Shown here in pieces: positions 24,458-32,741 of a stretch of DNA of 39,834 bases. Numbering within the stretch: position 1 is the first letter of the stretch; each line of letters begins with the position of its first letter. The DNA lies in the NCBI GenBank assembly GCA_045541455.1, contig JAZQJA010000048.1, positions 1-39,834 on the forward strand, read 5' to 3'. Below the pieces are notes generated by a model, which ran no database searches, had not been told where the DNA came from, and saw only the letters and a program-made list of their open reading frames with translations. The stretch is from RGIG9041 sp045541455 (GTDB taxonomy: Bacteria > Bacillota > Clostridia > Oscillospirales > QAKW01). The translations under genes were made by a program, and so were the position numbers.

Positions 24458-24797
24458 GCGTGACTGAATGCGATGATGCGGGAGGTGGCTGCAAGTGCAG
24501 TCTGCCACGGCTGTAAATGCAGGGAATTTCCGCGGAGTATGTTCGGTTTAAAACCGGGCGGCTCGCAGACAGCAAGCTAGTTTAACCCTCGTTTCAAACC
24601 TTGGAACTGCCGGAATGTTCCGGTAAGCCGCGTTGCGGGTGCGAGATGCCTGAAATTCGGTTTTTAAACCGAAATTTTTTATGCCGTAGTGTGAAACACA
24701 CGGGTGGGTTGTAAACTTTTTTGCAGTTTGTGTTCTATTTATAGAAAGTGGCTGCCAAACCAAAATAATCAAATATTTTAAGGAGGCGTAAAAAGCA
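24458..24797 (+). promoter_or_regulatory. Structured rpsJ leader RNA, probable attenuator
   Basis: This gene-free stretch folds into domains. GCGGGA/TTCCGC (24478-24483, 24528-24533) encloses GTGG/CCAC and CTGCA/TGCAG hairpins. CGGTT/AACCG forms a hairpin at 24544-24556. GGC..CTCGCA (24557-24567) pairs with TGCGAG..GCC (24640-24650) and encloses CCGGAA/TTCCGG (24610-24623). A terminator-like hairpin follows at 24656-24673, then T run 24675-24680. About 117 nt more, with small hairpins such as GTGTG/CACAC (24689-24701), lead to the Shine-Dalgarno at 24780-24786. Control by a ribosomal protein, as L4 does in E. coli S10 operons, is plausible, but this leader does not resemble the E. coli one as far as I can tell. 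Confidence 0.55.
24653..24680 (+). terminator. Terminator-like hairpin inside the rpsJ leader
   Basis: TTCGGTTT (24656-24663) pairs with AAACCGAA (24666-24673), followed by ATTTTTT. An identical TTCGGTTT at 24542-24549 could pair with the same right arm, so a terminator/antiterminator switch is possible. Confidence 0.55.
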
Positions 24798-25112
24798 ATG
24801 GCTACAAAGTCAGAAAAGATCAGAATCAGAATCAAGGGTTACGAGGCTATGCTCGTTGATCAGACAGCTCAAAAGATTATCGATACTGCTCAGAGAACAG
24901 GCGCTGTGGTTTCGGGTCCTATCCCGCTGCCTACAAAGAAGGAAGTAGTCACCATCCTTCGTGCTGTTCATAAATATAAAGACTCTAGAGAGCAGTTTGA
25001 GAGAAGAACTCACAAGCGTCTTATTGACATCGTAAAGCCCACTGCTAAAACAGCAGATGCGCTTGCAAACCTTGAGCTTCCGGCAGGCGTTGACATAGAG
25101 ATTAAACTCTAA
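24798..25112 (+). CDS. rpsJ: Ribosomal protein S10
   Basis: Small-subunit head protein of 104 aa that, as NusE, also joins NusB in transcription antitermination. The family signatures RIRIKGYEAMLVDQ and TGAVVSGPIPLPTKKEV are present, and the C-terminus ADALANLELPAGVDIEIKL is complete. It is the first gene of the operon, after the long leader, with AAGGAGG 11 bases upstream of ATG. Confidence 0.97.
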   Translation: MATKSEKIRIRIKGYEAMLVDQTAQKIIDTAQRTGAVVSGPIPLPTKKEVVTILRAVHKYKDSREQFERRTHKRLIDIVKPTAKTADALANLELPAGVDIEIKL

Positions 25113-25174
25113 TAGTCATAAAGTGTCGGGGTCATGTTGATAAATTCAACCAATAACCTAAGGAGGAAACGAAA

Positions 25175-25810
25175 GTGAAAAAAGGAATTATCGGAAAGAA
25201 AATCGGAATGACACAGGTTTTCGATGAAAACGGAAACGTCGTTCCCGTAACCGTCATTCAAGCTGGTCCCTGTACAGTAGTACAGAAAAAGACAGTTGAG
25301 AAAGATGGTTACTCGTCTGTACAGCTTGGCTTTGCTGATGAAAAAGAACATCGCGTTACAAAGCCGATGAAAGGCCATTTTGATAAAGCAGGTGTTGCTT
25401 ATAAAAAGGTTCTTAAAGAATTCAGACTTGAAGACGTCGAAGCGCTTAATGTTGGCGATGTAATCGGCGTAGATACATTTGAAGTAGGCTCTTGCGTAGA
25501 TGTAACCGGTATCTCAAAAGGTAAAGGTTACGCAGGTACAATCAAACGTTACGGCAACAGCCGCGGACGTATGACACACGGCGGCGGTCCTACTCACAGA
25601 CATGCAGGTTCTATGGGCGCATGTTCTTCACCTTCAAGAATTTATAAAGGTAAGAAAATGCCTGGCCATATGGGTGCTGTAAAGGTTACAGTTCAGAACC
25701 TCGATGTTGTTAAGGTCGACACAGAAAACAACTTGCTCGTAGTTAAAGGTGCTATTCCGGGTCCTAAAGGCTCAATAGTTACCGTAAAGAGCACTGTTAA
25801 AGTCGGTTAA
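25175..25810 (+). CDS. rplC: Ribosomal protein L3
   Basis: Large-subunit assembly protein of 211 aa whose central loop approaches the peptidyl-transferase centre. MKKGIIGKKIGMTQVFDENG and GGGPTHRHAGSMG followed by KGKKMPGHMG are diagnostic. The start is GTG at 25175 with AAGGAGG upstream. The 62-base gap from rpsJ is the widest between genes in the S10 part and contains no clear signal. Confidence 0.97.
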   Translation: MKKGIIGKKIGMTQVFDENGNVVPVTVIQAGPCTVVQKKTVEKDGYSSVQLGFADEKEHRVTKPMKGHFDKAGVAYKKVLKEFRLEDVEALNVGDVIGVDTFEVGSCVDVTGISKGKGYAGTIKRYGNSRGRMTHGGGPTHRHAGSMGACSSPSRIYKGKKMPGHMGAVKVTVQNLDVVKVDTENNLLVVKGAIPGPKGSIVTVKSTVKVG

Positions 25811-25827
25811 GAAGGAGGTAAATAATA

Positions 25828-26448
25828 ATGGCTACTATTGACGTTTTGAATATGAACGGTGAAAAAGTTTCAACAATGGAACTTTCCGATTCAATCTTCG
25901 CCATAGAGGTAAGCAAGCCTGCAATGCATATGGCGGTTACTAATTACCTCGCAAATCAAAGACAGGGCACACAGTCAGCTCTTACTCGTGCTGAGGTTTC
26001 CGGCGGCGGTGCAAAGCCGTGGAGACAAAAGGGCACAGGCCATGCAAGACAGGGTTCAACCAGAAGCCCGCAGTGGACACACGGCGGTATCGTGTTTGCT
26101 CCCAAGCCCCGCAGCTATCGTTTTGCAATGAATAAAAAGGTTAGAAGACTTGCTCTTAAATCTGCACTTTCAACAAAACTTGCTGAAGGTAAACTCATCG
26201 TTGTAGATAACATCGCAGTTGATAACTACAAGACAAAAACAGTAGTTAATATGCTTAACGCTTTAGGCGTTGTAAAAGGCCTTATCGTTAATAATGATTA
26301 TAACAACTATTTAGTAAAGAGCGCTGCAAACATCTCTGGTGTTAAAACAGCTCTTACAAATACAATCAACACCTACGATATCCTTAAGTACGACAAGCTC
26401 GTTCTTACAGCGGATGCCGTTAAGAAAATCGAGGAGGTGTACGCATAA
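25828..26448 (+). CDS. rplD: Ribosomal protein L4
   Basis: Large-subunit protein of 206 aa. The extended loop that lines the exit tunnel is visible at about residues 50-95 (SGGGAKPWRQKGTGHARQG), a site of macrolide-resistance changes in other species. In E. coli L4 represses its own S10 operon, making it the first candidate regulator of the structured leader here. Its TAA overlaps the ATG of rplW by one base. Confidence 0.97.
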   Translation: MATIDVLNMNGEKVSTMELSDSIFAIEVSKPAMHMAVTNYLANQRQGTQSALTRAEVSGGGAKPWRQKGTGHARQGSTRSPQWTHGGIVFAPKPRSYRFAMNKKVRRLALKSALSTKLAEGKLIVVDNIAVDNYKTKTVVNMLNALGVVKGLIVNNDYNNYLVKSAANISGVKTALTNTINTYDILKYDKLVLTADAVKKIEEVYA

Positions 26449-26741
26449 TGAAATCAGTTTATGATATCATTCAAAAGCCCATCGTTACAGAAAAATCAAT
26501 GGGTGGCATACAGGATAAAACTTATGCGTTTAAAGTAGCAGTAGATGCTAATAAAATCGAGATTAAAGAGGCTGTTGAAAAAATCTTCGGCGTTAAAGTT
26601 GAAAAGGTTACAACAGTTAATTGCTCGGGCAAAGAAAAAAGAATGGGCGTACACACAGGCTTTACTTCAAAATCAAAGAAAGCTTATGTTAAGCTCACAG
26701 AAGAGTCAAAGACAATTGAGTTCTTTGACGGTATGATGTAA
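26448..26741 (+). CDS. rplW: Ribosomal protein L23
   Basis: A 97-aa protein at the polypeptide exit, docking site for trigger factor and signal recognition particle. DIIQKPIVTEKSM near the N-terminus and NKIEIKEAVEKIFGVKVEKV are the family signatures. It starts in a TAATG overlap with rplD, so translation is likely coupled. Confidence 0.97.
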   Translation: MKSVYDIIQKPIVTEKSMGGIQDKTYAFKVAVDANKIEIKEAVEKIFGVKVEKVTTVNCSGKEKRMGVHTGFTSKSKKAYVKLTEESKTIEFFDGMM

Positions 26742-26755
26742 GGAGGCGCGCAGGA

Positions 26756-27592
26756 ATGGCTATTAAAACATATAAACCTACCACTCCGGGCAGACGCCAG
26801 ATGACAAATGTTGATTACAGCTGCTTGTCAAAGGTTGCTCCCGAGAAGTCACTGCTTACTCACGTTAAAAAGAATGCCGGCCGTAACAGCTACGGCAGAA
26901 TTACAGTTCGTCATCAGGGCGGCGGCAACAAGAAAAAGTACAGAATTATCGACTTCAAAAGAAACAGTAAAATCGGCATGACCGCAACTGTTGATTCAAT
27001 TCAGTATGATCCTAACCGTTCAGCTTTTATTGCTCTTGTTATTTATGAGGACGGAACAAAGTCATATATCATCTGTCCTGAAGGTGTTCAGGTTGGTGAT
27101 AAACTTGTTTCTTCACCCGAAGCTGACATCAAGCCCGGTAATACATTACCGCTTGAAAATATCCCTGTTGGTACATTTATCAACAATATTGAACTTCACC
27201 CTGGTAAAGGCGCTCAGCTCGTTCGTTCAGCAGGCAACTCTGCTCAGCTTATGGCAAAAGAGAACGGCTACGCTCAGGTAAGACTTCCCTCTGGCGAAGT
27301 TAGACTTGTAAAACTTAATTGTGTGGCAACAATCGGCGTCGTTTCAAACGGCGACCATTCAAACGTGTCTATCGGTAAAGCCGGTAAAAAACGCCACATG
27401 GGTATTCGTCCTACAGTTCGCGGTTCAGTTATGAACCCGTGCGACCATCCTCATGGTGGTGGTGAGGGTAAATCACCTATTGGCCGTCCCGGTCCTGTTA
27501 CTCCCTGGGGTAAACCTACTCTTGGTTATAAGACACGTTCTAAGAAGAACAAGACTAATAAATTTATCGTAAAACGTCGTAATGACGCATAA
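26756..27592 (+). CDS. rplB: Ribosomal protein L2
   Basis: A 278-aa large-subunit core protein needed for subunit joining and the peptidyl-transferase centre. The N-terminal YKPTTPGRRQMT and the C-terminal PCDHPHGGGEGKSPIGRPGP, with its conserved His before GGGEG, are intact. It lies 14 bases after rplW, with AAGGAGG before ATG. Confidence 0.98.
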   Translation: MAIKTYKPTTPGRRQMTNVDYSCLSKVAPEKSLLTHVKKNAGRNSYGRITVRHQGGGNKKKYRIIDFKRNSKIGMTATVDSIQYDPNRSAFIALVIYEDGTKSYIICPEGVQVGDKLVSSPEADIKPGNTLPLENIPVGTFINNIELHPGKGAQLVRSAGNSAQLMAKENGYAQVRLPSGEVRLVKLNCVATIGVVSNGDHSNVSIGKAGKKRHMGIRPTVRGSVMNPCDHPHGGGEGKSPIGRPGPVTPWGKPTLGYKTRSKKNKTNKFIVKRRNDA

Positions 27593-27615
27593 GCCGGAAA
27601 AGGAGGATTTATTCA

Positions 27616-27888
27616 ATGAGCAGAAGCGTTAAAAAGGGACCTTTTATTGACCCCAAGCTTTTAGCAAGAGTTAAAAAACTTAATGAAACCGGCGAAAAGG
27701 TAGTGCTTAAAAGCTGGTCTAGAGCATCTACAATCTACCCCGATTTTGTCGGTCACACAGTAGCAATACACGATGGAAGAAAGCACGTTCCGGTTTATGT
27801 TACCGAGGATATGATCGGTCATAAATTCGGCGAGTTTGCTCCCACAAGAACATTTAGAGGCCATGCAGGCTCTAAGACAACAAAGTAA
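27616..27888 (+). CDS. rpsS: Ribosomal protein S19
   Basis: A 90-aa small-subunit head protein that contacts S13 and tRNA. MSRSVKKGPFIDPKLL at the start and GHKFGEFAPTRTFRGHAG at the end are the expected signatures. It is preceded by AAGGAGG and followed after 20 bases by rplV. Confidence 0.97.
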   Translation: MSRSVKKGPFIDPKLLARVKKLNETGEKVVLKSWSRASTIYPDFVGHTVAIHDGRKHVPVYVTEDMIGHKFGEFAPTRTFRGHAGSKTTK

Positions 27889-27908
27889 GGAGCAAGGAGG
27901 AAATATAA

Positions 27909-28247
27909 ATGCAAGCAAAAGCACATTTAAAATATCTCAGAATCTCTCCTCGCAAAGTCGGCGTAGTTCTTGATCTTATAAGAAACAAACCGGCAAAGTA
28001 TGCGATGGCTGTGCTTAAAAACACATCTAAGTCTGCTTCCGAGCCGCTTTACAAACTTCTTAAGAGCGCAATGGCTAACGCAGAACACAACTACGGTATG
28101 AACGCTGATAACCTCTATGTTTCAGAGTGTTATGTATGCCCCGGCCCGATTCTTAAGAGAATCATGCCGAGAGCACAGGGAAGAGCTTTCAGAATAAACA
28201 AAAGAACTTCTCACGTTACAATCGTGGTAGAGGAGAAGGAGGCATAA
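27909..28247 (+). CDS. rplV: Ribosomal protein L22
   Basis: A 112-aa large-subunit protein whose beta-hairpin reaches the tunnel wall next to L4. The LRISPRKVGVVLDLIR start and the GRAFRINKRTSHVTIVV hairpin/end are typical. Its stop lies one base before the rpsC ATG, so the two are likely coupled. Confidence 0.97.
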   Translation: MQAKAHLKYLRISPRKVGVVLDLIRNKPAKYAMAVLKNTSKSASEPLYKLLKSAMANAEHNYGMNADNLYVSECYVCPGPILKRIMPRAQGRAFRINKRTSHVTIVVEEKEA

Positions 28248-28248
28248 T

Positions 28249-28923
28249 ATGGGACAGAAAGTACATCCGCACGGAATGAGAGTCGGCGTTATTAAAGGCT
28301 GGGACTCAAGATGGATAGCTAAGGATAGCCTTACAGGTGACCTTATTCTTGAAGACTACAACATTCGTGAGTTCCTCAAGAAAAAATATTATGACGCCGG
28401 TATCCCCAAAATTGAGATTGAGCGTTCAGCAAACGGCGACAGCATGAGAGTACTTCTCTCTTGCGCAAAACCCGGTCTTGTTATCGGCCGCGGCGGTGCT
28501 GAAATTGAAAAACTCAAGGGTGAGCTTGTAAAACTTACAGGCAAAAAAGTAGATATCAAAATCATCGAAGTTAAAAACATCGATATGAATTCACAGCTTG
28601 TAGCTGAGAGCTGTGCTGCCCAGCTTGAAAAGAGAATTGCGTTCAGACGCGTTATGAAACAGGCTATCGGCAGAACAATGCGTACAGGTGCAAAAGGTAT
28701 CAAAATTATGATATCAGGCAGACTTAACGGCGCAGAAATCGCAAGAAGCGAAACCTATCATGAGGGTACAATTCCGCTTCAGACACTCAGAGCTGACATT
28801 GATTACGGCTTTACTGAGGCAAATACAACTTATGGTAAACTTGGCGTTAAAGTATGGATTTACAAAGGTGAAATCCTTGCAGACGTTAAGAGAACACCTA
28901 AGAAAGAAGGAGGCGCTAAATAA
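28249..28923 (+). CDS. rpsC: Ribosomal protein S3
   Basis: A 224-aa protein at the mRNA entry channel. The N-terminal GQKVHPHGMRVGVI and a KH RNA-binding loop VIGRGGAEIEKL (about residues 78-89, GRGG at 80-83) are clear. Its TAA overlaps the rplP ATG by one base. Confidence 0.98.
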   Translation: MGQKVHPHGMRVGVIKGWDSRWIAKDSLTGDLILEDYNIREFLKKKYYDAGIPKIEIERSANGDSMRVLLSCAKPGLVIGRGGAEIEKLKGELVKLTGKKVDIKIIEVKNIDMNSQLVAESCAAQLEKRIAFRRVMKQAIGRTMRTGAKGIKIMISGRLNGAEIARSETYHEGTIPLQTLRADIDYGFTEANTTYGKLGVKVWIYKGEILADVKRTPKKEGGAK

Positions 28924-29360
28924 TGCTGATCCCTAAGAGAGTTAAGTACAGAAAAGTTCAGAGGGGTCGTATGAAGGGCAAGGCTATGCGTGGTAACACA
29001 CTCGCTTACGGTGAGTACGGTCTTGTAGCAACAGAGCCTTCATGGATCACCAACAATCAAATCGAGGCTGCTCGTATCGCTATGACAAGATACCTCAAAA
29101 GAGGCGGTCGCGTTTGGATTAAAATATTCCCTGATAAGCCGGTTACACAAAAACCCGCTGAAACCCGTATGGGTTCCGGTAAAGGTTCGGTAGAATACTG
29201 GGTAGCAGTTGTAAAACCCGGCAGAGTACTCTTCGAGATAGCAGACGTTACTGAAGAGCAGGCAAGAGAAGCAATGCGCCTTGCAATGCACAAACTTCCA
29301 ATCAAATGTAAGTTTGTGACAAAGGCTTCTATGGAAAAAACACAGGCGGGCGAAAATTAA
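28923..29360 (+). CDS. rplP: Ribosomal protein L16
   Basis: A 145-aa protein near the A-site tRNA elbow. PKRVKYRKVQRGRMKG at the start and the RMGSGKGSVEYWVAVVKPGR block match the family. It starts by a TAATG overlap with rpsC and is separated from rpmC by 41 bases carrying the next ribosome binding site. Confidence 0.97.
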   Translation: MLIPKRVKYRKVQRGRMKGKAMRGNTLAYGEYGLVATEPSWITNNQIEAARIAMTRYLKRGGRVWIKIFPDKPVTQKPAETRMGSGKGSVEYWVAVVKPGRVLFEIADVTEEQAREAMRLAMHKLPIKCKFVTKASMEKTQAGEN

Positions 29361-29401
29361 GCACGGTGTAAACCGGACTTTAAGAAAGGATTGGTTAAAC
29401 A

Positions 29402-29602
29402 ATGAAAGCAAGTGAACTCAGAGAATTGAGCGCTGCTGAGCTTGAAAACAAGCTTACAGACCTCAAAAAAGAGCTTTTTAATCTTAAATTTCAGCATTCT
29501 ACAAACCAGCTTGAAAACCCGCAGCGTATAGTAGCAGTAAAGAAAGACATTGCAAGGGTAAATACTCTTCTTCGTCAGCTCGAGCTGCAGGAAAGCAAGT
29601 AA
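29402..29602 (+). CDS. rpmC: Ribosomal protein L29
   Basis: A 66-aa two-helix protein beside the exit tunnel and L23. KASELRELSAAELENKLTDL and LKFQHSTNQLENPQRI are diagnostic. Length is normal. Confidence 0.96.
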   Translation: MKASELRELSAAELENKLTDLKKELFNLKFQHSTNQLENPQRIVAVKKDIARVNTLLRQLELQESK

Positions 29603-29630
29603 ATTTTCTTGATAAAGGAGGAAAAATCAA

Positions 29631-29885
29631 ATGGAAAGATCACTTAGAAAGACCCGTGTAGGCGTGGTTATGAGCGATAAGATGGATAAAACTATTGTGG
29701 TTGCCATCAAAGACAACGTAAAGCATCCTTTGTACAAGAAAGTTATCAAAAGAACATATAAACTCAAAGCACACGATGAGAAAAACGAGTGCGGTATCGG
29801 CGATACAGTTGAGGTTATGGAGACAAGACCGCTTTCTAAAGACAAAAGATGGAGACTTGTAAGAATAATCGAAAAAGCTAAATAA
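29631..29885 (+). CDS. rpsQ: Ribosomal protein S17
   Basis: An 84-aa OB-fold primary rRNA-binding protein of the small subunit. RKTRVGVVMSDKMDKTIVVA and the basic C-terminal RPLSKDKRWRLVRIIEKAK are typical. A strong AAAGGAGG precedes it. Confidence 0.96.
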   Translation: MERSLRKTRVGVVMSDKMDKTIVVAIKDNVKHPLYKKVIKRTYKLKAHDEKNECGIGDTVEVMETRPLSKDKRWRLVRIIEKAK

Positions 29886-29912
29886 TTAATAGTAATCAAG
29901 GAGGACAAAATC

Positions 29913-30281
29913 GTGGTACAACAGCAGACATATCTTAAAGTTGCTGACAACACAGGTGCAAAAGAGCTTATGTGCATTCGTGTGCTTGGCGGCACAAGAA
30001 GAAGATACGCAGGTATCGGCGATGTAATTGTTTGTTCTGTAAAGAAAGCTGCGCCGGGCGGCACCGTTAAAAAGGGCGACGTTGTCAAGGCGGTAGTTGT
30101 ACGTACCGTTAAGGGCGTTAAGAGAGCAGACGGCTCATTCATCAGATTTGATGAAAACGCAGCGGTTATCATAAAAGAAGATAAAACACCCAAGGGTACT
30201 CGTATCTTTGGACCTGTAGCAAGAGAGCTTCGCGACAAGGAATATACAAAAATCCTGTCACTCGCTCCCGAAGTTCTTTAA
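29913..30281 (+). CDS. rplN: Ribosomal protein L14
   Basis: A 122-aa protein at the subunit interface, binding site of the silencing factor RsfS in other bacteria. VQQQTYLKVADNTGAKELMC and the end LRDKEYTKILSLAPEVL are complete. The start codon is GTG. Confidence 0.97.
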   Translation: MVQQQTYLKVADNTGAKELMCIRVLGGTRRRYAGIGDVIVCSVKKAAPGGTVKKGDVVKAVVVRTVKGVKRADGSFIRFDENAAVIIKEDKTPKGTRIFGPVARELRDKEYTKILSLAPEVL

Positions 30282-30294
30282 GGAGGAAACCGCA

Positions 30295-30618
30295 ATGAGT
30301 AAATTACACGTTAAAAAGGGAGATACAGTTCTTGTTCTTTCAGGCAAAAGCCGTGGTAAACAGGGCAAGGTACTTGAAGTATCACCTAAAGAAGGTAAAG
30401 TAATAGTTGAAAAGGCAAACATGGTAACAAAGCATGTTAAGCCGAAAAGACAGGGTGAAACCGGCGGCAGAATCGAAGCTGAAGGCGCAATCTACGCTTG
30501 TAAAGTTCAGGTAATCTGCCCCAAATGCAAAATGCCTACCAGAGTCGGCTACAAAGTATTGGAAGACGGCACAAAGGTAAGAGTTTGCAAAAATAAAGAC
30601 TGTCAGGAAACATTTTAA
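30295..30618 (+). CDS. rplX: Ribosomal protein L24
   Basis: A 107-aa assembly-initiator protein with an N-terminal KOW motif (KKGDTVLVLSGKSRGKQGKV). The C-terminus carries a CPKC ... CKNKDC pattern, a possible zinc-binding form found in part of the family. It follows rplN by 13 bases. Confidence 0.97.
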   Translation: MSKLHVKKGDTVLVLSGKSRGKQGKVLEVSPKEGKVIVEKANMVTKHVKPKRQGETGGRIEAEGAIYACKVQVICPKCKMPTRVGYKVLEDGTKVRVCKNKDCQETF

Positions 30619-30637
30619 GGGAGAGGAGTAAATTACA

Positions 30638-31177
30638 ATGTCAAGAATCAAAGATTTATACACAAAAGAAGCTGCTCCCGCCCTTATGAAAAAATTTGGT
30701 TATAAGAGCCCGATGCAGATTCCGAAACTCGACAAGATTGTTATCAATGTTGGTTGCGGCGACGCAAAGGATAACTCAAAGGTGGTAGCAAATGTTTGCG
30801 AAGAACTCGCAATCATTACCGGACAAAAAGCTGTTCCTTGTGCTGCTAGAAAGTCAGTTGCTAACTTCAAAGTTCGTGAAGGCATGGCAATCGGCGCTAA
30901 AGTTACACTCCGTGGTGAGAAAATGTACGAGTTTGTTGTCAGACTCTTTAACATTGCTCTTCCCCGTGTACGTGACTTCCGCGGCATTAACCCCAACGCA
31001 TTCGATGGTAGAGGTAACTACGCTCTTGGTATAAAAGAGCAACTTATCTTCCCTGAAATTGAGTACGATAAGGTTGAAAAAATCAGAGGTATGGACATTA
31101 TTTTTGTAACCACCGCTGAGACTGATGAACAGGCAAAAGAGCTTCTCACATTGCTCGGCGCACCGTTCGCAAGATAA
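30638..31177 (+). CDS. rplE: Ribosomal protein L5
   Basis: A 179-aa 5S-rRNA-binding protein of the central protuberance. IPKLDKIVINVGCGDA, VRDFRGINPNAFDGRGNYALGI split across its core, and the terminal GAPFAR are family hallmarks. Confidence 0.97.
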   Translation: MSRIKDLYTKEAAPALMKKFGYKSPMQIPKLDKIVINVGCGDAKDNSKVVANVCEELAIITGQKAVPCAARKSVANFKVREGMAIGAKVTLRGEKMYEFVVRLFNIALPRVRDFRGINPNAFDGRGNYALGIKEQLIFPEIEYDKVEKIRGMDIIFVTTAETDEQAKELLTLLGAPFAR

Positions 31178-31190
31178 GGAGGGAATTTTA

Positions 31191-31376
31191 GTGGCTAAGA
31201 AGGCAATGATTTTAAAACAGCAGAAGACCCAGAAATTCTCTACAAGAGAGTATAACAGATGCAAAATCTGCGGTCGTCCTCATGCGTACCTCAGAAACTA
31301 CGGCATCTGCAGAATATGCTTTAGGGAACTTGCTTATGAAGGCAAAATCCCAGGCGTTAAGAAAGCAAGCTGGTAG
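31191..31376 (+). CDS. rpsN: Ribosomal protein S14, zinc (type Z) form
   Basis: A 61-aa protein of the small-subunit head. The zinc site is visible as CKIC (residues 24-27) and CRIC (40-43). The true start is the GTG at 31191 behind AAGGAGGG; the longer open frame upstream overlaps rplE and is not coding. Being the zinc form, it may be paired elsewhere in the genome with a zinc-free paralogue. Confidence 0.96.
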   Translation: MAKKAMILKQQKTQKFSTREYNRCKICGRPHAYLRNYGICRICFRELAYEGKIPGVKKASW

Positions 31377-31388
31377 GAGGTAGAAACA

Positions 31389-31787
31389 ATGCAGATTACA
31401 GACCCTATCGCCGATTTGCTCACAAGAATCAGAAATGCTAATTCGGCAAAACATGAAACAGTTGAAATCCCCGCATCCAACCTCAAGAAGTCAATCTGTC
31501 AGATTCTTCTCGATGAAGGTTATATAAAGGATATGAAGGTCGTAGATGACGGTCTTCAGGGCACAATCGTTCTCACACTTAAATACGGTGAGAAAAAGAC
31601 AAGAGTTATCCAGGGCCTTAAGAGAATTTCAAAACCCGGTCTTAGAATTTACGCAGGCAGCGAAGAGCTTCCCCGCGTAATGAGAGGCCTCGGTGTTGCA
31701 ATTGTATCCACTTCTAAAGGCGTTATGACAGACAAACAGGCTCGCAAAGCCGGCGTTGGCGGCGAAGTCCTCGCATTTGTTTGGTAA
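31389..31787 (+). CDS. rpsH: Ribosomal protein S8
   Basis: A 132-aa central-domain primary binder; in E. coli it represses the spc operon. DPIADLLTRIRNAN at the start and GVMTDKQARKAGVGGEVLAFVW at the end are diagnostic. Confidence 0.97.
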   Translation: MQITDPIADLLTRIRNANSAKHETVEIPASNLKKSICQILLDEGYIKDMKVVDDGLQGTIVLTLKYGEKKTRVIQGLKRISKPGLRIYAGSEELPRVMRGLGVAIVSTSKGVMTDKQARKAGVGGEVLAFVW

Positions 31788-31800
31788 GGAGGGGTAATCA

Positions 31801-32346
31801 ATGTCAAGAATAGGTAATAAACCGATTACTGTTCCTGCAGGTGTTGAGGTTAAACTTGGCGCTGAGAACGTAATCACAGTAAAGGGTGCAAAATATACTT
31901 TGACCCAACAACTTCATAAAGATATGAAGGTAAATGTAAATGGCGGCGAAATTACAGTAGAGCGTCCTTCAGAGGATAAGCTTCACCGTTCGCTCCACGG
32001 CCTTACCAGAACGCTCATCTCAAATATGATTGAGGGTGTTACCACAGGCTTTAAAAAGGAACTTGCAATAAGTGGTGTTGGTTATAGAGCACAGCTTCAG
32101 GGCAAAAACCTTGTAATGAACCTTGGTTATTCACACCTTGTAACAGTAGAGCCGGTTGATGGCATCACAATCGAAGTACCCGGTCCCAACACAGTTGTAA
32201 TCTCAGGCCCCGACAAACAGGTTGTAGGTCAGTTTGCAGCTAATGTAAGGATGAAGAGACCTCCCGAACCTTATAAGGGAGCAGGTATCAGATACTCTGA
32301 TGAAGTCATCAAACGTAAAGAAGGCAAAGCCGGTAAATCAAAATAA
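31801..32346 (+). CDS. rplF: Ribosomal protein L6
   Basis: A 181-aa two-domain protein near the sarcin-ricin loop. SRIGNKPITVPAGVEV at the start and the C-terminal YKGAGIRYSDEVIKRKEGKAGK motif are intact. It follows rpsH by 13 bases. Confidence 0.97.
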   Translation: MSRIGNKPITVPAGVEVKLGAENVITVKGAKYTLTQQLHKDMKVNVNGGEITVERPSEDKLHRSLHGLTRTLISNMIEGVTTGFKKELAISGVGYRAQLQGKNLVMNLGYSHLVTVEPVDGITIEVPGPNTVVISGPDKQVVGQFAANVRMKRPPEPYKGAGIRYSDEVIKRKEGKAGKSK

Positions 32347-32364
32347 TAAAGGGAGGAAAAGATT

Positions 32365-32724
32365 ATGGTTAAGAAACCTGACAGCAAAGCTGCAAGAATC
32401 AAAAGACATAAAAGAGTTCGTGCTAAAATTTCTGGAACCCCTGAATGCCCGCGTCTTTGCGTATTCCGTTCTGCAAAGCATATTTATGCTCAGATTATTG
32501 ATGATGTAAACGGCGTAACACTCGCCAGCGCATCAACTCTCGAAAAAGACTTCGGTGCTTACGGCGGCAACAAGGAAGCTGCTGCAAAAGTAGGTAAGCT
32601 TGTAGCTGAAAGAGCACTTGAAAAGAAGATAGAGACAGTAGTTTTTGACCGTGGCGGTTTCCTTTATACCGGCAGAGTCAAAGAACTTGCAGACGGTGCC
32701 CGCGAAGGCGGACTTAAATTCTAA
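32365..32724 (+). CDS. rplR: Ribosomal protein L18
   Basis: A 119-aa 5S-rRNA-binding protein. The basic N-terminus (ARIKRHKRVRAKISGT), the RLCVFRSAKHIYAQIIDD strand and the end FDRGGFLYTGRVKELADGAREGGL match the family. Confidence 0.97.
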   Translation: MVKKPDSKAARIKRHKRVRAKISGTPECPRLCVFRSAKHIYAQIIDDVNGVTLASASTLEKDFGAYGGNKEAAAKVGKLVAERALEKKIETVVFDRGGFLYTGRVKELADGAREGGLKF

Positions 32725-32741
32725 GTTAGGAGACGGAAAAT

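Noticed and set aside
24458..24680. rpsJ leader as a T-box or known metabolite riboswitch
   Set aside because: The T-box consensus sequence is absent, and I could not place the cores of SAM, cobalamin or GEMM riboswitches.
24548..24835. 95-codon minus-strand open frame across the rpsJ leader
   Set aside because: It overlaps the S10 promoter-leader and the start of rpsJ. The leader is explained by RNA structure, and the product looks like noise.
31125..31190. N-terminal extension of rpsN to 31125
   Set aside because: It overlaps rplE and lacks homology to S14; the GTG at 31191 with AAGGAGGG gives the standard 61-residue protein.
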